Source: Paralichthys olivaceus (taxonomy: Eukaryota; Chordata; Actinopteri; Pleuronectiformes; Paralichthyidae). From it: a DNA stretch of 64,000 nucleotides. The stretch spans positions 26,673,501 to 26,737,500 of the forward strand of contig NC_091100.1 of assembly GCF_024713975.1 (NCBI RefSeq), in the 5' to 3' direction. A model generated the notes under the pieces. It saw only the letters and a list, made by a program, of their open reading frames with translations, searched no databases and was not told where the DNA came from. Made by a program: the position numbers and the translations under genes. Position 1 is the first letter of the stretch, and the number at the start of each line of letters is the position of its first letter. Of this stretch, positions 1 through 19,630 are shown one piece after another.

Positions 1-409
1 GTGATACGGGTCTAAAGCTGCTGCGAAGTAAAGGGTCCTTATCTTTTTTTAGGAGAAGTGTAATTGTAGCATTAGTAAGAGTTGGAGGGAGACGGCCAAG
101 TGACAAAGTCTCATTATATATATCACACAAACCTGGACAGAAGGAGAGATGCAAATGTCCTCCGTGAATCCATTAGTGATTTGCCACTCTGTAAACCTGT
201 AATCGCACTCATAATCTCATTTGTTGAAATTGGCCTGCATAGATCCTAAACTTAGTGGTATTCAATATATTATCTGTTTTGACTTGAATAGAATCAGAAG
301 TGTATAAGTCATAATAAAATTTGGCAAATGTTTCATTATGGATTTTGTATTATAATTCATTATTGAATATTATTTCAAATATTTTGTCTCAACTCAGCCC
401 TGCATGTCC

Positions 410-720
410 AGTCCTGATGGTCTCAGGTTGGGTATCCCCAGAAGCTTAGCCTAGGGTACACCTGCAGTTCTGTGTTTCCAGTGATTCACTGCTCCAGATC
501 AGATAAGTGCAGTCTGTACCCCTCCTTTCTCTCTTCCTTTCCCCTTCTCTCCTCAGTGTTTGGCAATATTACTTTTGACTTCAAATTTGATATCCAACTT
601 TTTTTACTTGACCGGTCTCTCCTGATACAGCTTTCACTGAAAGTGTAACAGCATTCCACATATCATCGTTTTTGTTATGCTGACACAAAAAAATATAACA
701 GCTTTTCTATGGGTTGAGTC
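410..720. repeat. Unclassified dispersed repeat, copy 1
   Basis: Shares the succession CTCTCTTC, GTTTGGCAATATT, TTGACTTC, CTCTCCTGATACAGCTTTC and ACTGAAAGTGTAAC with 1530-1915 and 12130-12700. No coding capacity is visible. It lies 3' of the last visible glrb exon. The rest of 1-957 holds nothing I can identify. Confidence 0.55.
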
Positions 721-943
721 TATTTATATTTTTAAAGACAATCTTCTCTCTGTCTTTGTCCCACAATAAGCATGCTTTGGTTATGGATTGGGAGTTTTGC
801 ATGGCAGATTATGATCAAATTAGAAATTTCTACAACAGAGTTATTATACTTGCCTGTAAATGTTGGAGGCTAGATAATTGCTGTCCCTATCTGACCACTA
901 AATTGAATGTCAATTTATTCAAACATATCATCGAAAACATTTA

Positions 944-8562
<7,619 letters not shown>

Positions 8563-8943
8563 GGTACCTAAAAGAGATTAAATAGTGGCATAAACACATG
8601 CTAGATGTGACACAAAATTTAATATTGACCTTAATTGTTTGGTCACAATGGTCTCTGAATGTGTGTACCAAATGGCTGATTACCCTTGTTTGTAATGTTT
8701 GTTTGTAAAAAATAGTGCTATATAGTACAGGCGGTATCCTCTCTAGAGACCCCAACTGATGCCATCCTGCTGATCTGCTAAAACATAAGCATCACCTTAA
8801 CAATTTACCTACAATAAACAAAATACAAGTTACTCAGAAATTGGCATTAACAAAATTCTGACAAATCTATTATTACATCAATTGTCTATGTATAGAGAAT
8901 CACATACAATAAATTGTTCTACTGACAGGAAATAAATTAATAA

Positions 8944-9003
8944 GTCGCACACAACAGTCGCATGCACAGTCACACGCAGCACAGTCGCACGCAGCACAAT
9001 GCA
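8944..9003. repeat. Short degenerate tandem repeat
   Basis: Imperfect copies of a CAGTCGCACGCAG-like unit just upstream of the glrb start. Probably slippage-derived. Confidence 0.5.
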
Positions 9004-9019
9004 TCTATTAGAAGCACTT

Positions 9020-9150
9020 TTTTTGTTCTATGAGGGGCAATTCAGGCTTCAGCATCTTGCCCAAGGACACTTTGACATGCAGATGGGGAGAACTGGGGAT
9101 TGAACTGCTGACCTTCTGGTCGGAGGATGACCACTCAACCTCAGCCACAA
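9020..9150 (-). repeat. tRNA-derived SINE fragment (family A, head portion)
   Basis: Read on the minus strand, it carries a tRNA-like head with ATCCTC...GACC and GTTCAATCCCC, then CATCTGCATGTCAAAGTG and TTGGGCAAGATGC. This matches the head of the fuller copy at 50598-50850. Fragment only; the 3' tail is absent. Confidence 0.6.
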
Positions 9151-9711
9151 AATTTCTAAACTCCTCAACAGTTTATCAACCAAACGTATCCTAAAACTTC
9201 CAGTTACATATGGATGTAGATTTGTACAGTCAAAACAGTCATGACATGTTCTGACCAATGTCAAAGTGTTGCTGAATTAACCTGAATTAATACATAAGTG
9301 AATGACTGGGATATTGAGTATATCTGACTATGATCTGATAATCCATTTTAAAACTGAATGATTGAAAACATTGTTATAACTACAGCCTGAAAGTAACAGT
9401 ATAGTGGAGCTGGTGATGAGCAGTGGTGAAACTGGGAGCAGCCTATTTTTGAAAGGTTTTGTTGAGGATTTACTCATGAAAATGGTGAAAAGAAGAAGAG
9501 CTGAAGTGTAAGTAACAACTAAACTAAATTGAATATGAACATGCCTCATTATCGAAGAGATTATGAAGAAACTCCTTCTCAAAACCTACTTCTACAGTTT
9601 TTGGTAAGATCCTGACATTCACCGATGTGTTATTTGGGATTTGTTCTTATGTAAGAACAGAATTTTCACACACCCAAGAGCACAATCGACCCAAACCCAA
9701 CAGGCAATTTC

Positions 9712-9910
9712 AACCAATCAATCACATTTAATTTGTATAGCCCATATTCACAAATTACAATTTGTCTCTTAGAGCTTAACAAGGTGGGACATCTTCTGCC
9801 CTCAACCCTCAACAAGAGTTAGGAAAAACTACCAAACAAAACCCCTATAAACCTATAAAGAGAGAGCCACATGTGAAGAATCCTTCACCCAGGACGGACA
9901 GAAGTGCAAT
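9712..9910 (+). repeat. Dispersed fish repeat, longest copy
   Basis: CAATCAATCACATTTAATTTG, TATAGCCCATATTCACAAAT and a downstream block including AGTTAGGAAAAACTACC and AGAATCCTTCACCCAGGACG. Same family as 3625-3730; the left parts are nearly identical. No open reading frame. Confidence 0.65.
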
Positions 9911-10239
9911 TGATGAACACAAGAATGAAAATTACAATATTTATTTATATTTGTTAGAAGAAATATCTTTTCAAAATATTTGTCTGAACAACAATTCTCG
10001 TGTCGGGTATCCACAGATGCTCAGCTGATGAAATAAGTTAACTCATATTATAAGGAAAAGTCAGAAAGAATATTAGAAGATAATATTATATAGATAATAA
10101 CAAAAACAATATAAAAGGAATATGGCGTATATTAAATAGAATTATAGGAAATAGTAAGAGACAAAGGATAATGAAACTTACTATATGGATGACGTGGCTA
10201 ACCATTTCAATTAATTATTTGTAAATGTTTGATTTGACC

Positions 10240-12125
10240 TAGCATAAAAGCTATCTCCATCTATGGAGAGCTGGAGAAAAAATGTATACGATTTTGGAGA
10301 GAAATCCCAGGTCAATAATTCTCAAACCAGTAGATGAGAAAGAACTGCTGGATATTGTTACAAATGTAAAAACGAACAATTTACTGATTGTAATGATGTT
10401 GGTGACGAATGTCATTGAGGGGATTTCAAAACCATTAACATACAACTGTAACTTATCGTTCCAAACCAGTTCATTCCTAAACAAAGTGAAAATAGCTAAG
10501 TTCCTACCTCTGTTCAAAACTGGGAACAGACACCACTTCACGAACTACACACCGGTCTCATTGCTTCCATAGTTCTCAAAAATACTAGAAAACTAAAGAT
10601 TGGACACGTTCTAAGAAAAATACAATTTAATCACCAGCAGTCAACACAGATTCAGATCAAACAGATCAACATCACTGGCAATAATAGAGGCAATTGAGGA
10701 AATCACAAATGTTACAGCTCATAATAGATATGCAGTTGGGGTACTCCTCGATATCAAGAAAGCATTTGACACAATCAACCATGGTATATTGCTCAATAAA
10801 CTTAAAGGTACGGTATCAGGAGTATAGCATCAGTGGATCACAAGTTATTTAAGTAAGAAACAACAGTTTTTGAAGTTGGGTAACTACTGTTCAACATGTT
10901 TGGCTTGTGGTGACCCACAGGGGTCAGTGTTGGGCCATTCACTCTTTAGTCTGTATATTATGTAATGATTTATGCAAGGTTTCCAATGTATTGAATTTAG
11001 AATTGTTTGCTGCTGATACAAGAATCTTTTTTTTCTTGGGAGAATTTAAGACAACGAATGGAGAACATCACTGAAGAGATGAGCAAACTAATAGATAGAA
11101 ACATATTATCATTGAATTTAAACAAAAATACATGTTATTTTGCAACTATAAAATAAATACACTTGTACAGATAAAGATAGATGGGGTTGAAATTGAGAGA
11201 GTGCAGTAGAGTAAATTTCTCACTATAGCAATAGATGACAGACTTGGAAAGCTGGAAATCACACATTAAACATATAGAAAAGAAAATGTCAAGAAGCATC
11301 TCGGTATTAAACAAAATAAAGCAACTTCTAGATCAGAAATCACTCTACATTCTATACTGTTCACTAGTCTTACTATATATAAATGACTGTGCTGAAATTT
11401 GAGGCAATAATTACAAAACTTCATTGCAGTCGCTATCTATTCTCCAAATAAGAGCAATATGGATTACACAAATGCATTATTCTTGCAGTCAAATTATTAA
11501 AATTCACACACCTTGAGGAATTTCAAAAAAGGTTCAGTGACCAAGAGGGGAGGGCTATAATTTAAGGGAAATTTTCATTTTAAAATTCATAGTATACAAA
11601 CAACCAGACATTTTTGCATCTTAATCTGTGGAGTAAGGCTATGGAACCATTTGATTGTGGAATTAAAACAATGTCTAAACCTAACGAAGTTTAAAATAAA
11701 GTAGAAAGATATGTTATTCACAAGTTACAGGGATAAAGAAGGGATTCGACAATCACTAGATGTTTGCAGGGGTACTGTTTCTTTATTTGGTCACTTAATA
11801 TTTATTGTTCCTTATTTCATCTTCCTCTCTTGATTATTAACAATTCAAATTTGTTTATATTTGATTTGGGTAGCTGTATGGGGGGGGGGGGGGGTAAAGA
11901 ACATATTTATAAATTATTTTAATTATTTAGGAAGAAGGAGTGAGGTTAAATTAGTTTGTACTTCTTGTCACTCCTTTTCGAATGTAGATTAGACGTATTG
12001 TTTTTTTCTCTTTTTTTACCCTCCTCACTGTTTGCAAATAATGTTTTTTTCTGGTTATTTTTTTTTTTCACTCATTTTTCTTTTTTTATTAACATGTTCG
12101 AAATAAATAAAAATCAATGAATGGA
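10240..12125 (+). mobile_element. Decayed L2-clade-like LINE, reverse transcriptase region
   Basis: Reverse-transcriptase blocks recur in order but in shifting frames with stops: NLSFQTSSFLNKVKIAKFLP then PVSLLP at 10282-10570; RSTSLAIIEAIEE near 10670; LLDIKKAFDTINHGIL near 10745; and DPQGSVLG near 10912. The catalytic FADD block is changed (AADTR near 11010). The element ends in an A/T-rich tail with AATCAATGAATGGATG near 12110, typical of L2-type 3' ends. The 5' half is missing. Inactive. Confidence 0.75.
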
Positions 12126-12129
12126 TGTA

Positions 12130-12700
12130 AGAGTACACCGGCAGTGCTGTGTTTCAAATGATTTCAAATGTTGTGCTGTTAAGCCTGCCTCTCTCCCTTT
12201 CCATTTTCCATCTCCAGTCAATATTTCTATTGACTTCAGATTGGAGATCAAACTATTTTTTTGTTATCAATAACTATGCAACTTTCTCCCAGTACAGGGT
12301 TTCACTGAAAAATGTAGCTACATCCCATGAATTGTTTTCAGTTATTTTATACCCACAGCTGACACAAAATACACTTTACACAACACTTTTTCTTACAGTT
12401 TGAGTGTATTAAGCCACTGTCATTTTATTTTCGTTCAGACATTCATTAAACTTTTCTTTTCAGTTTCTGTGATTTCTCTGTGTGCACATAACACTGCAGT
12501 CTCCTGTCCTTTTATAGACATTGACGGCACATTTACCTATGCTAATTGAAAAAATAAGACATGGCATTCATTAATATAAGAACACAGGTGCAAACAGTTC
12601 TGCAGTTCAAGAATACATCTTGAATTTTTTTCTTAGGAACATTCTGTAGAACAAATTTAAGAAAAAATGACGTTGGTGAATGAGGCCAACAGTGGCCTGT
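12130..12700. repeat. Unclassified dispersed repeat, copy 3 (longest)
   Basis: Aligns by eye with copies at 410 and 1530: CAATATTTCTATTGACTTCA, GTTTCACTGAAAAATG, CTGACACAAAATAC, then a unique middle, then gacatggcattcattaata and ttggtgaatgaggccaa. It begins directly after the LINE tail. Confidence 0.6.
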
Positions 12701-14186
12701 AATTAATCCAGACATGTATTTTTTCCCCCCCTCCCCCATTCCATGAGTGTAACAGAGAAATTTCTATATGGGTCATGAACATTATTTATACAGGAGGTGT
12801 GCCACAGCTTGTCAAACTGGATTGTCAGTCAGGCATCATGACCAGGCCAAGGTCATCAAAGGGAGGCATTCCCTTAGAAAATGTGATCATTCAGACTTAG
12901 TCATATCTCTTAAGAAGATTTCGATACAGCAGACCCCCTTCAATCAACTTTATTTTTAAATGCTGAAAATGCATCAACTTGACCTTTTGGAACTCTTCCT
13001 CCCTAAGATAGTGTACCATCTGTGTAAAAATATTACACAACTCTCCTGTTCTTATGTACTAATCAGGAGACGCATTAAAAACATTAAGGTTTTAGACAAG
13101 GGTTCCCATTATTCTTTTGATACTTGTAAGTAATTCCAGCAGTTTTTATGGCAAAATTAATTATTCCAAAGTCTGCTTGTTTGTTTTTCCTGAATAAACC
13201 TTTCCACGTCCTCTCAAGCGATGGTAAAGTAACAATACAGGAGTATAGTCTTTGCCCATACTGCTCACCTCTGAAGAAGATATAGTAACAGTTGTGGAAT
13301 GTGTAGAATTCTTCCACTGCTTCTTCCACTGTCTTTTTGAATCAAATGAGCTATTTAAATTGCACTGGAGAGCTTATGTAACTAATTAATTAAATAAACT
13401 AGTTGCTAGAACTAATGATCAGAGACTAGATCCCCTTTGAGTTAAACTAGTCTGACTGGCTGATGATAAACTCACAGCATTGGGGTTGAAGATTGAACTA
13501 ATGTATATTAGCTCAAGTCCGTACCATATCAGTCATAGAAATCCTTCATCAAATGGGCTCTAATCAGGATGTTAAACTTAAAATTGTGAACATGCAATAA
13601 TGGCAGAGTGAATTCATTCTCTTCACCAGAGTATAAATTGAGTTTCAGTGAAATCTTTTCATCCTTTCAAAAAAATCCCTCAGGGGATCGTACAGGGGTC
13701 GAAACTTTGGGTTGTGGCTTGCAGCGGTGAAGGTGCCAGATTGGTAAAGTACTCAAGCATTTTCCATGAACGCACCTTGTAGGAAGATATTAGTGGACTT
13801 TTACTGCCTGCATTGGAATTAAAAGAACAGTTTCCTGTTAAAATAGCACTGAGTATCTGCACTCAGGGGCTTGATTCTGATATAAAAGCCATCAATGCTG
13901 CCCAGAGACGTTTGAAGCCAGTTCCAATTCTTTGAAGGTCATCAGGTGTAAGAAAGCATCATTTTCATTATTTTGTTTGCCACCCTGTGGATTATATCAT
14001 TTACCGTGGAATGCCAAAGGCTCTTCAGACGATACAGTAAAAAGTTGCACTTGCCAGCCAAAGTAGGAAGACAAGAACCTCTAGGCCGTGACACCAACCT
14101 TGTCCTTAAACGTAGGGTAGTATTTATTGTTACACTAAGATCTTTGTTACTATGTAGCTTGAATTTTATGTCTCCCTTGTAAGTAG
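12701..14186. other. Unassigned intergenic DNA
   Basis: No recognisable gene or repeat head. Open frames here are short and show no family motifs. AT-rich, with no splice-flanked conserved coding segment that I can see. Confidence 0.5.
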
Positions 14187-14220
14187 CTTTGGATAAAAGC
14201 GTCTGCTAAACGACTAAATT
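14187..14220 (+). repeat. SINE 3' tail fragment
   Basis: AGCTTTGGATAAAAGCGTCT followed by GCTAAACGACTAAAT, a very common tail of teleost SINEs. A diverged relative lies at 53676-53700. No head is detected upstream. Confidence 0.65.
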
Positions 14221-14839
14221 AAAAAAAATAAACCAACCATGGTCAAATGGTGAATGTGAAAAACAATGGGTCTGGAGAGGCAGAAGCCAAGTCTGAGCTC
14301 ACACTGGCCATCAAAGTACAGTGCTAATACAGGTACGTGGTGGTTCAGTATACAGTACTGAGCTAAAAACATAAATATAGATACTGATAAAACAGTGTAT
14401 GAAGCTAAGTGACAAAACAAAAGCTAATAAACCCGCACTAGACAAATCTGTGAGTTGTGGCGATAAAACATGTAAACAAGAGCAGAACAGATAATCACTG
14501 CGGCAAACAAGTTTATTTCTACATTTAAACATGGTAATTATAGTCTTTTTTTTTTTTTATATTAGACCAGGGTGGGTCATTTTGGAAAAAGCACTGGTCT
14601 TTAAACTATGGTGGAGATGTGAGCAATGGTCTTTCAGAACCATTTAGTTACTTGAAAAAATTTCCTGGGGCTGAAAGTTTCAGGATATTTTGGTCAAATG
14701 CAGTTTTTCGCTATCATGCTACCTGCTTTCAACAAAAATAGTTAAAATCATTATGTTCATAGTAGTCATAGTTATTGCAGTAGTTCAGCATGATAACATT
14801 TTCACAATTAGAAAAAATGAAGAACTATCGGAGCTTTCA

Positions 14840-15310
14840 CATAATAATCTTCATAATAATAATAATGATAATAATATTTATTTGTCCGGCACTTTTCGAT
14901 ACTAGTAACAAAGGGCTTTACAACAGACAATATGAAACTTAAAAGAAATAGTATAAAAATAATAATAATAATGCAAATAATAATAACAACAACAACAATA
15001 ATAAAGACAAAGATACACATAATAAAATAATTTTGAGAAAAAACGAGTAATCGATTCTGCAAGTCTCATCTCTTCTGGCAGATTGCTCCAAAGTGTAGGG
15101 GCCCTCATGGCAAATGCTCTTTTTGGTGTTAAGACAAGAATTCGGAATGGTTAGAAATGCCCTACCAGAGGATTTCAGACTGCGTCTTAGCTCATAGAGA
15201 GATAAAAGGTCTGAAATATAGGGAGGGGCCAGTCTATGCCTGAGTAGTCCAGTTTGTTTTGCATGCATACAGTAATTAGTGTTTTAATTAAATGTTGTTT
15301 TTTGGAGGCT
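14840..15310 (-). mobile_element. LINE 3' fragment with ATT-rich tail
   Basis: On the minus strand, 15270-15010 encodes a typical LINE ORF C-terminus: RLAPPYISDLLSLYELRRSL, SSGRAFLTIPNSCL, then RAPTLWSNLPEEMRLAES after a frameshift. It is followed by a 3' region ending in ATT/ATA repeats at 14845-15005. 5'-truncated, L2/CR1-like. The long AT repeats produce false open frames here. Confidence 0.65.
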
Positions 15311-15589
15311 GCTTATATTCCTAAGTCGATGGTGAGTGGGGCCAGTAGGAGGAGCTAGTGGTTGTAGTATTTTGGGGTGCCACATGCAAGGAAAACATTA
15401 TGGGGATGGTGTGTGGAAATTTAAAAGTCTCATGGAGTGGAGTGTACAAGTTAGCCGCAAGGAAGCAAGCTGCAAGTTAGCCAGAAGCATTAAGCTGCTC
15501 AGAGCATTGGGATGAAGGAAGAGCTCCCCAGAACAAATTGAAATTGTCAACAAATCCAAGACTGTGATGTCAGAAGGCAGACTGTATAA

Positions 15590-17587
15590 CTGCTATTGAG
15601 ACTGCAGTCCAAAAAATGTCACCTGTTCCAGCGAGAGGTGACTTATTTGGGCCATGTGATCAGTGAAAAAGTGGTGGCTACAGATCCAGCTAAGACAGCA
15701 GCGGTGAGGGACTGGCCAGTACCCCAGACAGTGAAGCAGGTAAAATCCTTCCTAGGCTTTGCTGGTTATTATCACCATTTCATACCTTCTTTTTCCAAGA
15801 TCGCAACACCATTAAATGCCCTGACAGGTGGTACCACCACACCTGGAACAAAGACAGCTCCGGTAAGCTGGTCTCCAGAGAGAATTTGATCAACTGAGAA
15901 GAGCACTGTTAAATGCACCTCGCTTGGCATATGCAAACTTTTTTCTAACCCTTTCTGGCTGTACACAGTTTTGAGGGCCTGGCAGCAGTGTTGGCACAAG
16001 TACAAGGAGACAAAGAGCGAGTAATTGCTTATGCCAGCTGCAGCCTCAACCCAGCAGTGCGGAATGACCAGAGTTACAGCTCCTTTAAGCTGGAACTGTT
16101 GGCTCTGAAATGGGCAGTCACATAGACGTTTAAGGACTATCTCCATTGTGCAGAATTCACTGTCTTTACAGATAACAACCCTTTGGTGCACCTTGAGACA
16201 GCCCAACCTGGAGCAGTGGAACAAGAATGGGCGGCCCAACTGGTGAGCTTCAAATACACCATCAAATACTGCCCAGGTACACAAAATAAAATGCTGATAC
16301 TTTATCCAGGTTGCCAGAGCAGAGAAGGGAAACAATGCCACTGCATGTTGACCAGGTCATTGTAGAGGGAGAATACTCATGGGAGGAATGCCAGACCAAG
16401 GACTTGGATCTCTCCCGCTGGAAGGAGCAGAAATTGCCCCGGCCTGAGGTATGTGATCCCGCCTCCCTATACATGAAACAACAGCTCAGAGAATGGGACA
16501 AAATCCAACTGAAAAATGGTGTACTGGGAAGAGTGTGTGAAGAGATGGGCTTTCCAAGTGGCTGTTCCAAAGCAGGAAGCCAAGGCAGTGTGGAAAACAT
16601 ACCATGACGGGATGGGCCACCCCAGCAGTGAAAGAGCTTTGGCAGCTCTACGGCAGTACTGTAACCGGCCCAGGATGACCCAGGACATACAAGAGTGGAT
16701 TGAAACCTGCCCACAGAGTGTGTGTGCCAAGGACTGGCCTGAGGTGAGAGCCCCTTTATTACCCATAGTTACCTCATACCCATTTGAGTCTGTTGGGGTG
16801 GATTACCTCTCTCTGGGATGCCCAGATGACCAGTACCCCTATATCCTTGTGATGACTGACCTGTTCTCAAAGTATGCTCTTGCATCAGCACCTACCAGAG
16901 ACCAGTCTGCAAATACGATGGCCAGAGCCCTGTACAACTTATCCAGACGTATGGATGCCCAGAATGTATTTTGACAGACCAGGGGGCCGCCTTCGAATCA
17001 TCAATGATAAATTAACTTTGCCAGCTCTACGGATGCTAAAAGAGCTGTACCACAGCAGATCATTCCCAGGGGTATGGGGCCTGCAAGAGATTCAACCAGA
17101 CCCTCTTGAGGCTGTTAATTTCCCTGACAGAGACCAACCAGGCACAGTGGCCCAACCAGCTGTTAGCTCTCATCCAATAACATCACCCACAGCACAACAG
17201 GGTTGACCCCGTGGTGTTTGGGAGACATGCCAGACTGCCGATGGACTGGGCAACTGGCCTGAGCCCTACGATGTAGCCTTGTACTCTTCAAGGCTGGGTA
17301 AAACAGCACCATAAAGCTCTGAGTTATGCGTACGAAGCAGCAAAGAGACAATCACAGCACAGTCAAGATTGGGATCAGGTACTACTACAACAAATGAGCC
17401 TCTGCTTCCAGGGGAGCGGGTGCTCATTTGCAACTTCAGCAGGAGGGCTGACGGAAAGTTGAGCCAGAGATGGACCCCAGAATCATCTGTAGTGGTGACT
17501 CAGCTGAGGGAGGGCCACCCAGTGTATGTCCTTAGGCCAGAGGGTAAGGAAGCACCAACACAAACACTACATCGCAATAATCTCTGA
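15590..17587 (+). mobile_element. Ty3/gypsy-type LTR retrotransposon pol remnant
   Basis: Order reverse transcriptase, RNase H, integrase identifies the Ty3/gypsy group. The reverse-transcriptase C-terminal part lies at 15596-15880 (TYLGHVIS, FLGFAGYY blocks). RNase H is at about 15890-16300, broken by stops and frameshifts. The integrase zinc-binding and core domains are at 16590-17200, with two catalytic-region aspartates visible (VGVDYLS, MTDLFSKYA). The integrase C-terminal region is at 17370-17587. No chromodomain is seen. Gag, protease and most of the reverse transcriptase are missing upstream. At least three frame breaks make it non-functional. Confidence 0.85.
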
Positions 17588-17757
17588 CTCTGCCCCTTAA
17601 ATATGTTACAGGACAGCAAGCCAGTGGGGGAGCCACACTAGTTGCCCTCTCCCAGTTGGTGTTTTCCTGGTTTGATTATAAGCTCTACCCAGCCACTAGC
17701 GGCACGTTTTTAATAACACTGCATGTTTATTTGGAGGATCAAAAGTGATTACATCCA

Positions 17758-18577
17758 ACTGTGATAAACTGGACCACACCAGACATGGCCCAGGATTGGA
17801 AGACTCGGGCCAGGGGGCTTCTTATAAAGGACTGGATTGGGACAGGTAGAAAGAAGAGGAAAAAAGGACGCAGAGGACAGGAGTGCAACACCATGACCGG
17901 AGAGTTTGACACACCACAAGGTTGACTGTGACACCGAGGTAGTTTCCACGATAAATGGGACACCGAGATGAGGTACGGGATGAGGACCAGTGAGTCAGAC
18001 GTGATGGGAGGCTGGAAAGACTCAATGCCTGATAAAAGCTAAGTGAAGGAAAGTTAAACAAGGAAATGTGACGTGTGTGTGTATGTGAGCCGGTGACTCA
18101 GGGTGCTTCCATCTCCTCCCCAGTTGTGAGGACGAGACATGGCGGATCCAGAACCGGAAGAAAACAGCGCGACAGCAACATGGAATCCCCTTTGTGGGCG
18201 CTCTTCCCCCCATTCCCAGGACATAAGTACAACACTCCCTTTGCTGAACTATTTTACCACCCCACAGAGACGTTAAAGACGAAGAATTTGTGTGTAGATA
18301 CACTTGAAACTGGTTGATATCTACTGGGGTACATTTTAGTGATTTTTAGCCACTTTAATATCCATTTTTAAACCTTTTTGCTGTGTCCATTGAGTTTTTT
18401 TTATCATTTTTAAGTGGCTTTCTTTTTAGTTTATCGTAGCTGAACGCCTTTTGTTTTGATTCTGCTATTTTAGTGACATTAAATAAATAGTTTTAAAGGA
18501 CCACCTGTGCTGCTCCATTTCTCAAACAGTAGAATTCACTTTGTGTTACTCGTACGACATAAAAGAGAACGTCACAC
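17758..18577 (+). repeat. Possible 3' LTR of the gypsy remnant
   Basis: The stretch after the pol remnant begins TGTGATAAACTGG and ends AACGTCACA, i.e. TG...CA with a short inverted end (TGTGA/TCACA). It includes an AATAAATA polyadenylation-like site near 18481. No matching 5' LTR exists in the window, so the boundary is a guess. Confidence 0.35.
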
Positions 18578-18654
18578 ACTTGAGTAACACAGCTTCTCTC
18601 TGATTTTCCTGTTCTCACCCCACCATTCTCACCATATCACTCTGGGCTTTCCAC

Positions 18655-19560
18655 TGTTACCTTTCTCTGAACTCGGCGTTGCTCTTTCCAAACTGAAAAC
18701 CTCAGGTCCCATTACCTCCATAGAGTTCTTTGGCATGACCCAGGCATCACTCTGCTCCTGTCAAACTATCTTCTGGCGGACAGATGCACCAAACGGCAAC
18801 TATTGTACCTCCTTGGTCATCTTAAGTATGCTATCCGCATAATTCCACAAGGGAAACCCTTCCTCTCCAACCTGTTGACCAAAGATGCAGCTGTCTCATC
18901 TGTCCATGATAGAGTCGTCCTGGACAATGCATGCAAAATGGAAATGCTCCTGTGGCAGAATTTTCTGTCCTCTTGGATCAGAATTCCATTCTTCTACTAT
19001 GTCATCGTCACTCACCCCGAGGATATCCAACTTCTCTCAGATGCAGCTCCTTCCGCAGGTTTCGGCAGCTATTGCAGATGGAGATTGTTTACTTCTGCTT
19101 GGTCCCCAGAGTATAAATCTTTCATCATCTTTCATCTTCATCTGCTTTTTTTGAGATATATCCCATAGTCATAGCCGCCGATTTTTGGGAACATGAATGG
19201 TTCTGGAAGTCTATACTCATCCACACCAATAACATTGCAGTCGTAGACATCTTCAACAAAGGTCCCACCTGGTCTCCAGCCATTATGCAATTCCTGCGCA
19301 GACTCGCAATAATAGCACCATTTCATCCTCAGGGCAGCCCACACCGCCAGCTATAACAACATTGCTGATTCACTGTCTCTGTAATCATTAAAAATATTCA
19401 TACTTTTGGCCCCAGAATCGGTTACTCGCCCCATACCAGTCCCACAATTTCTAGCCACAATTTTCGAATAGCTCTACTTCAAGGCATTTCATGCCACATA
19501 CCACCTGTCCCTCTGACTGTTTTGGGGTCCAACATCAGCTTGGGCGGAATGAGCCCCAGA
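18655..19560 (+). mobile_element. DIRS-like retrotransposon fragment, end of reverse transcriptase plus RNase H
   Basis: Plus-strand translation gives LLYLLGHLKYAIRIIPQGKP, SVHDRVVLDNACKMEMLLW, SDAAPSAGFGSYC, then after a frameshift IYPIVIAADFWEHEW, HTNNIAVVDIFNKGPTWSP and IMQFLRRLAIIA. This block order is that of DIRS/Ngaro-type elements, not gypsy or LINEs. Stops and shifts interrupt it. No tyrosine-recombinase domain was recognised downstream. It directly follows the gypsy remnant, so the two insertions are adjacent. Confidence 0.65.
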
Positions 19561-19630
19561 CGTAACCCCCGCACTGAGTCTCCATCTGTCCAGTCCACAG
19601 CATATCCTCTAGGACCAGCCTAACAGAGAA

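Noticed and set aside
14808..15062. Hydrophobic, membrane-protein-like peptide
   Set aside because: Produced by translation of ATT/ATA repeats in a LINE tail.
15772..16714. Long minus-strand open frames (189 and 150 codons) over the gypsy remnant
   Set aside because: They are antisense shadows of the pol coding strand, where reverse-transcriptase, RNase H and integrase motifs are seen.
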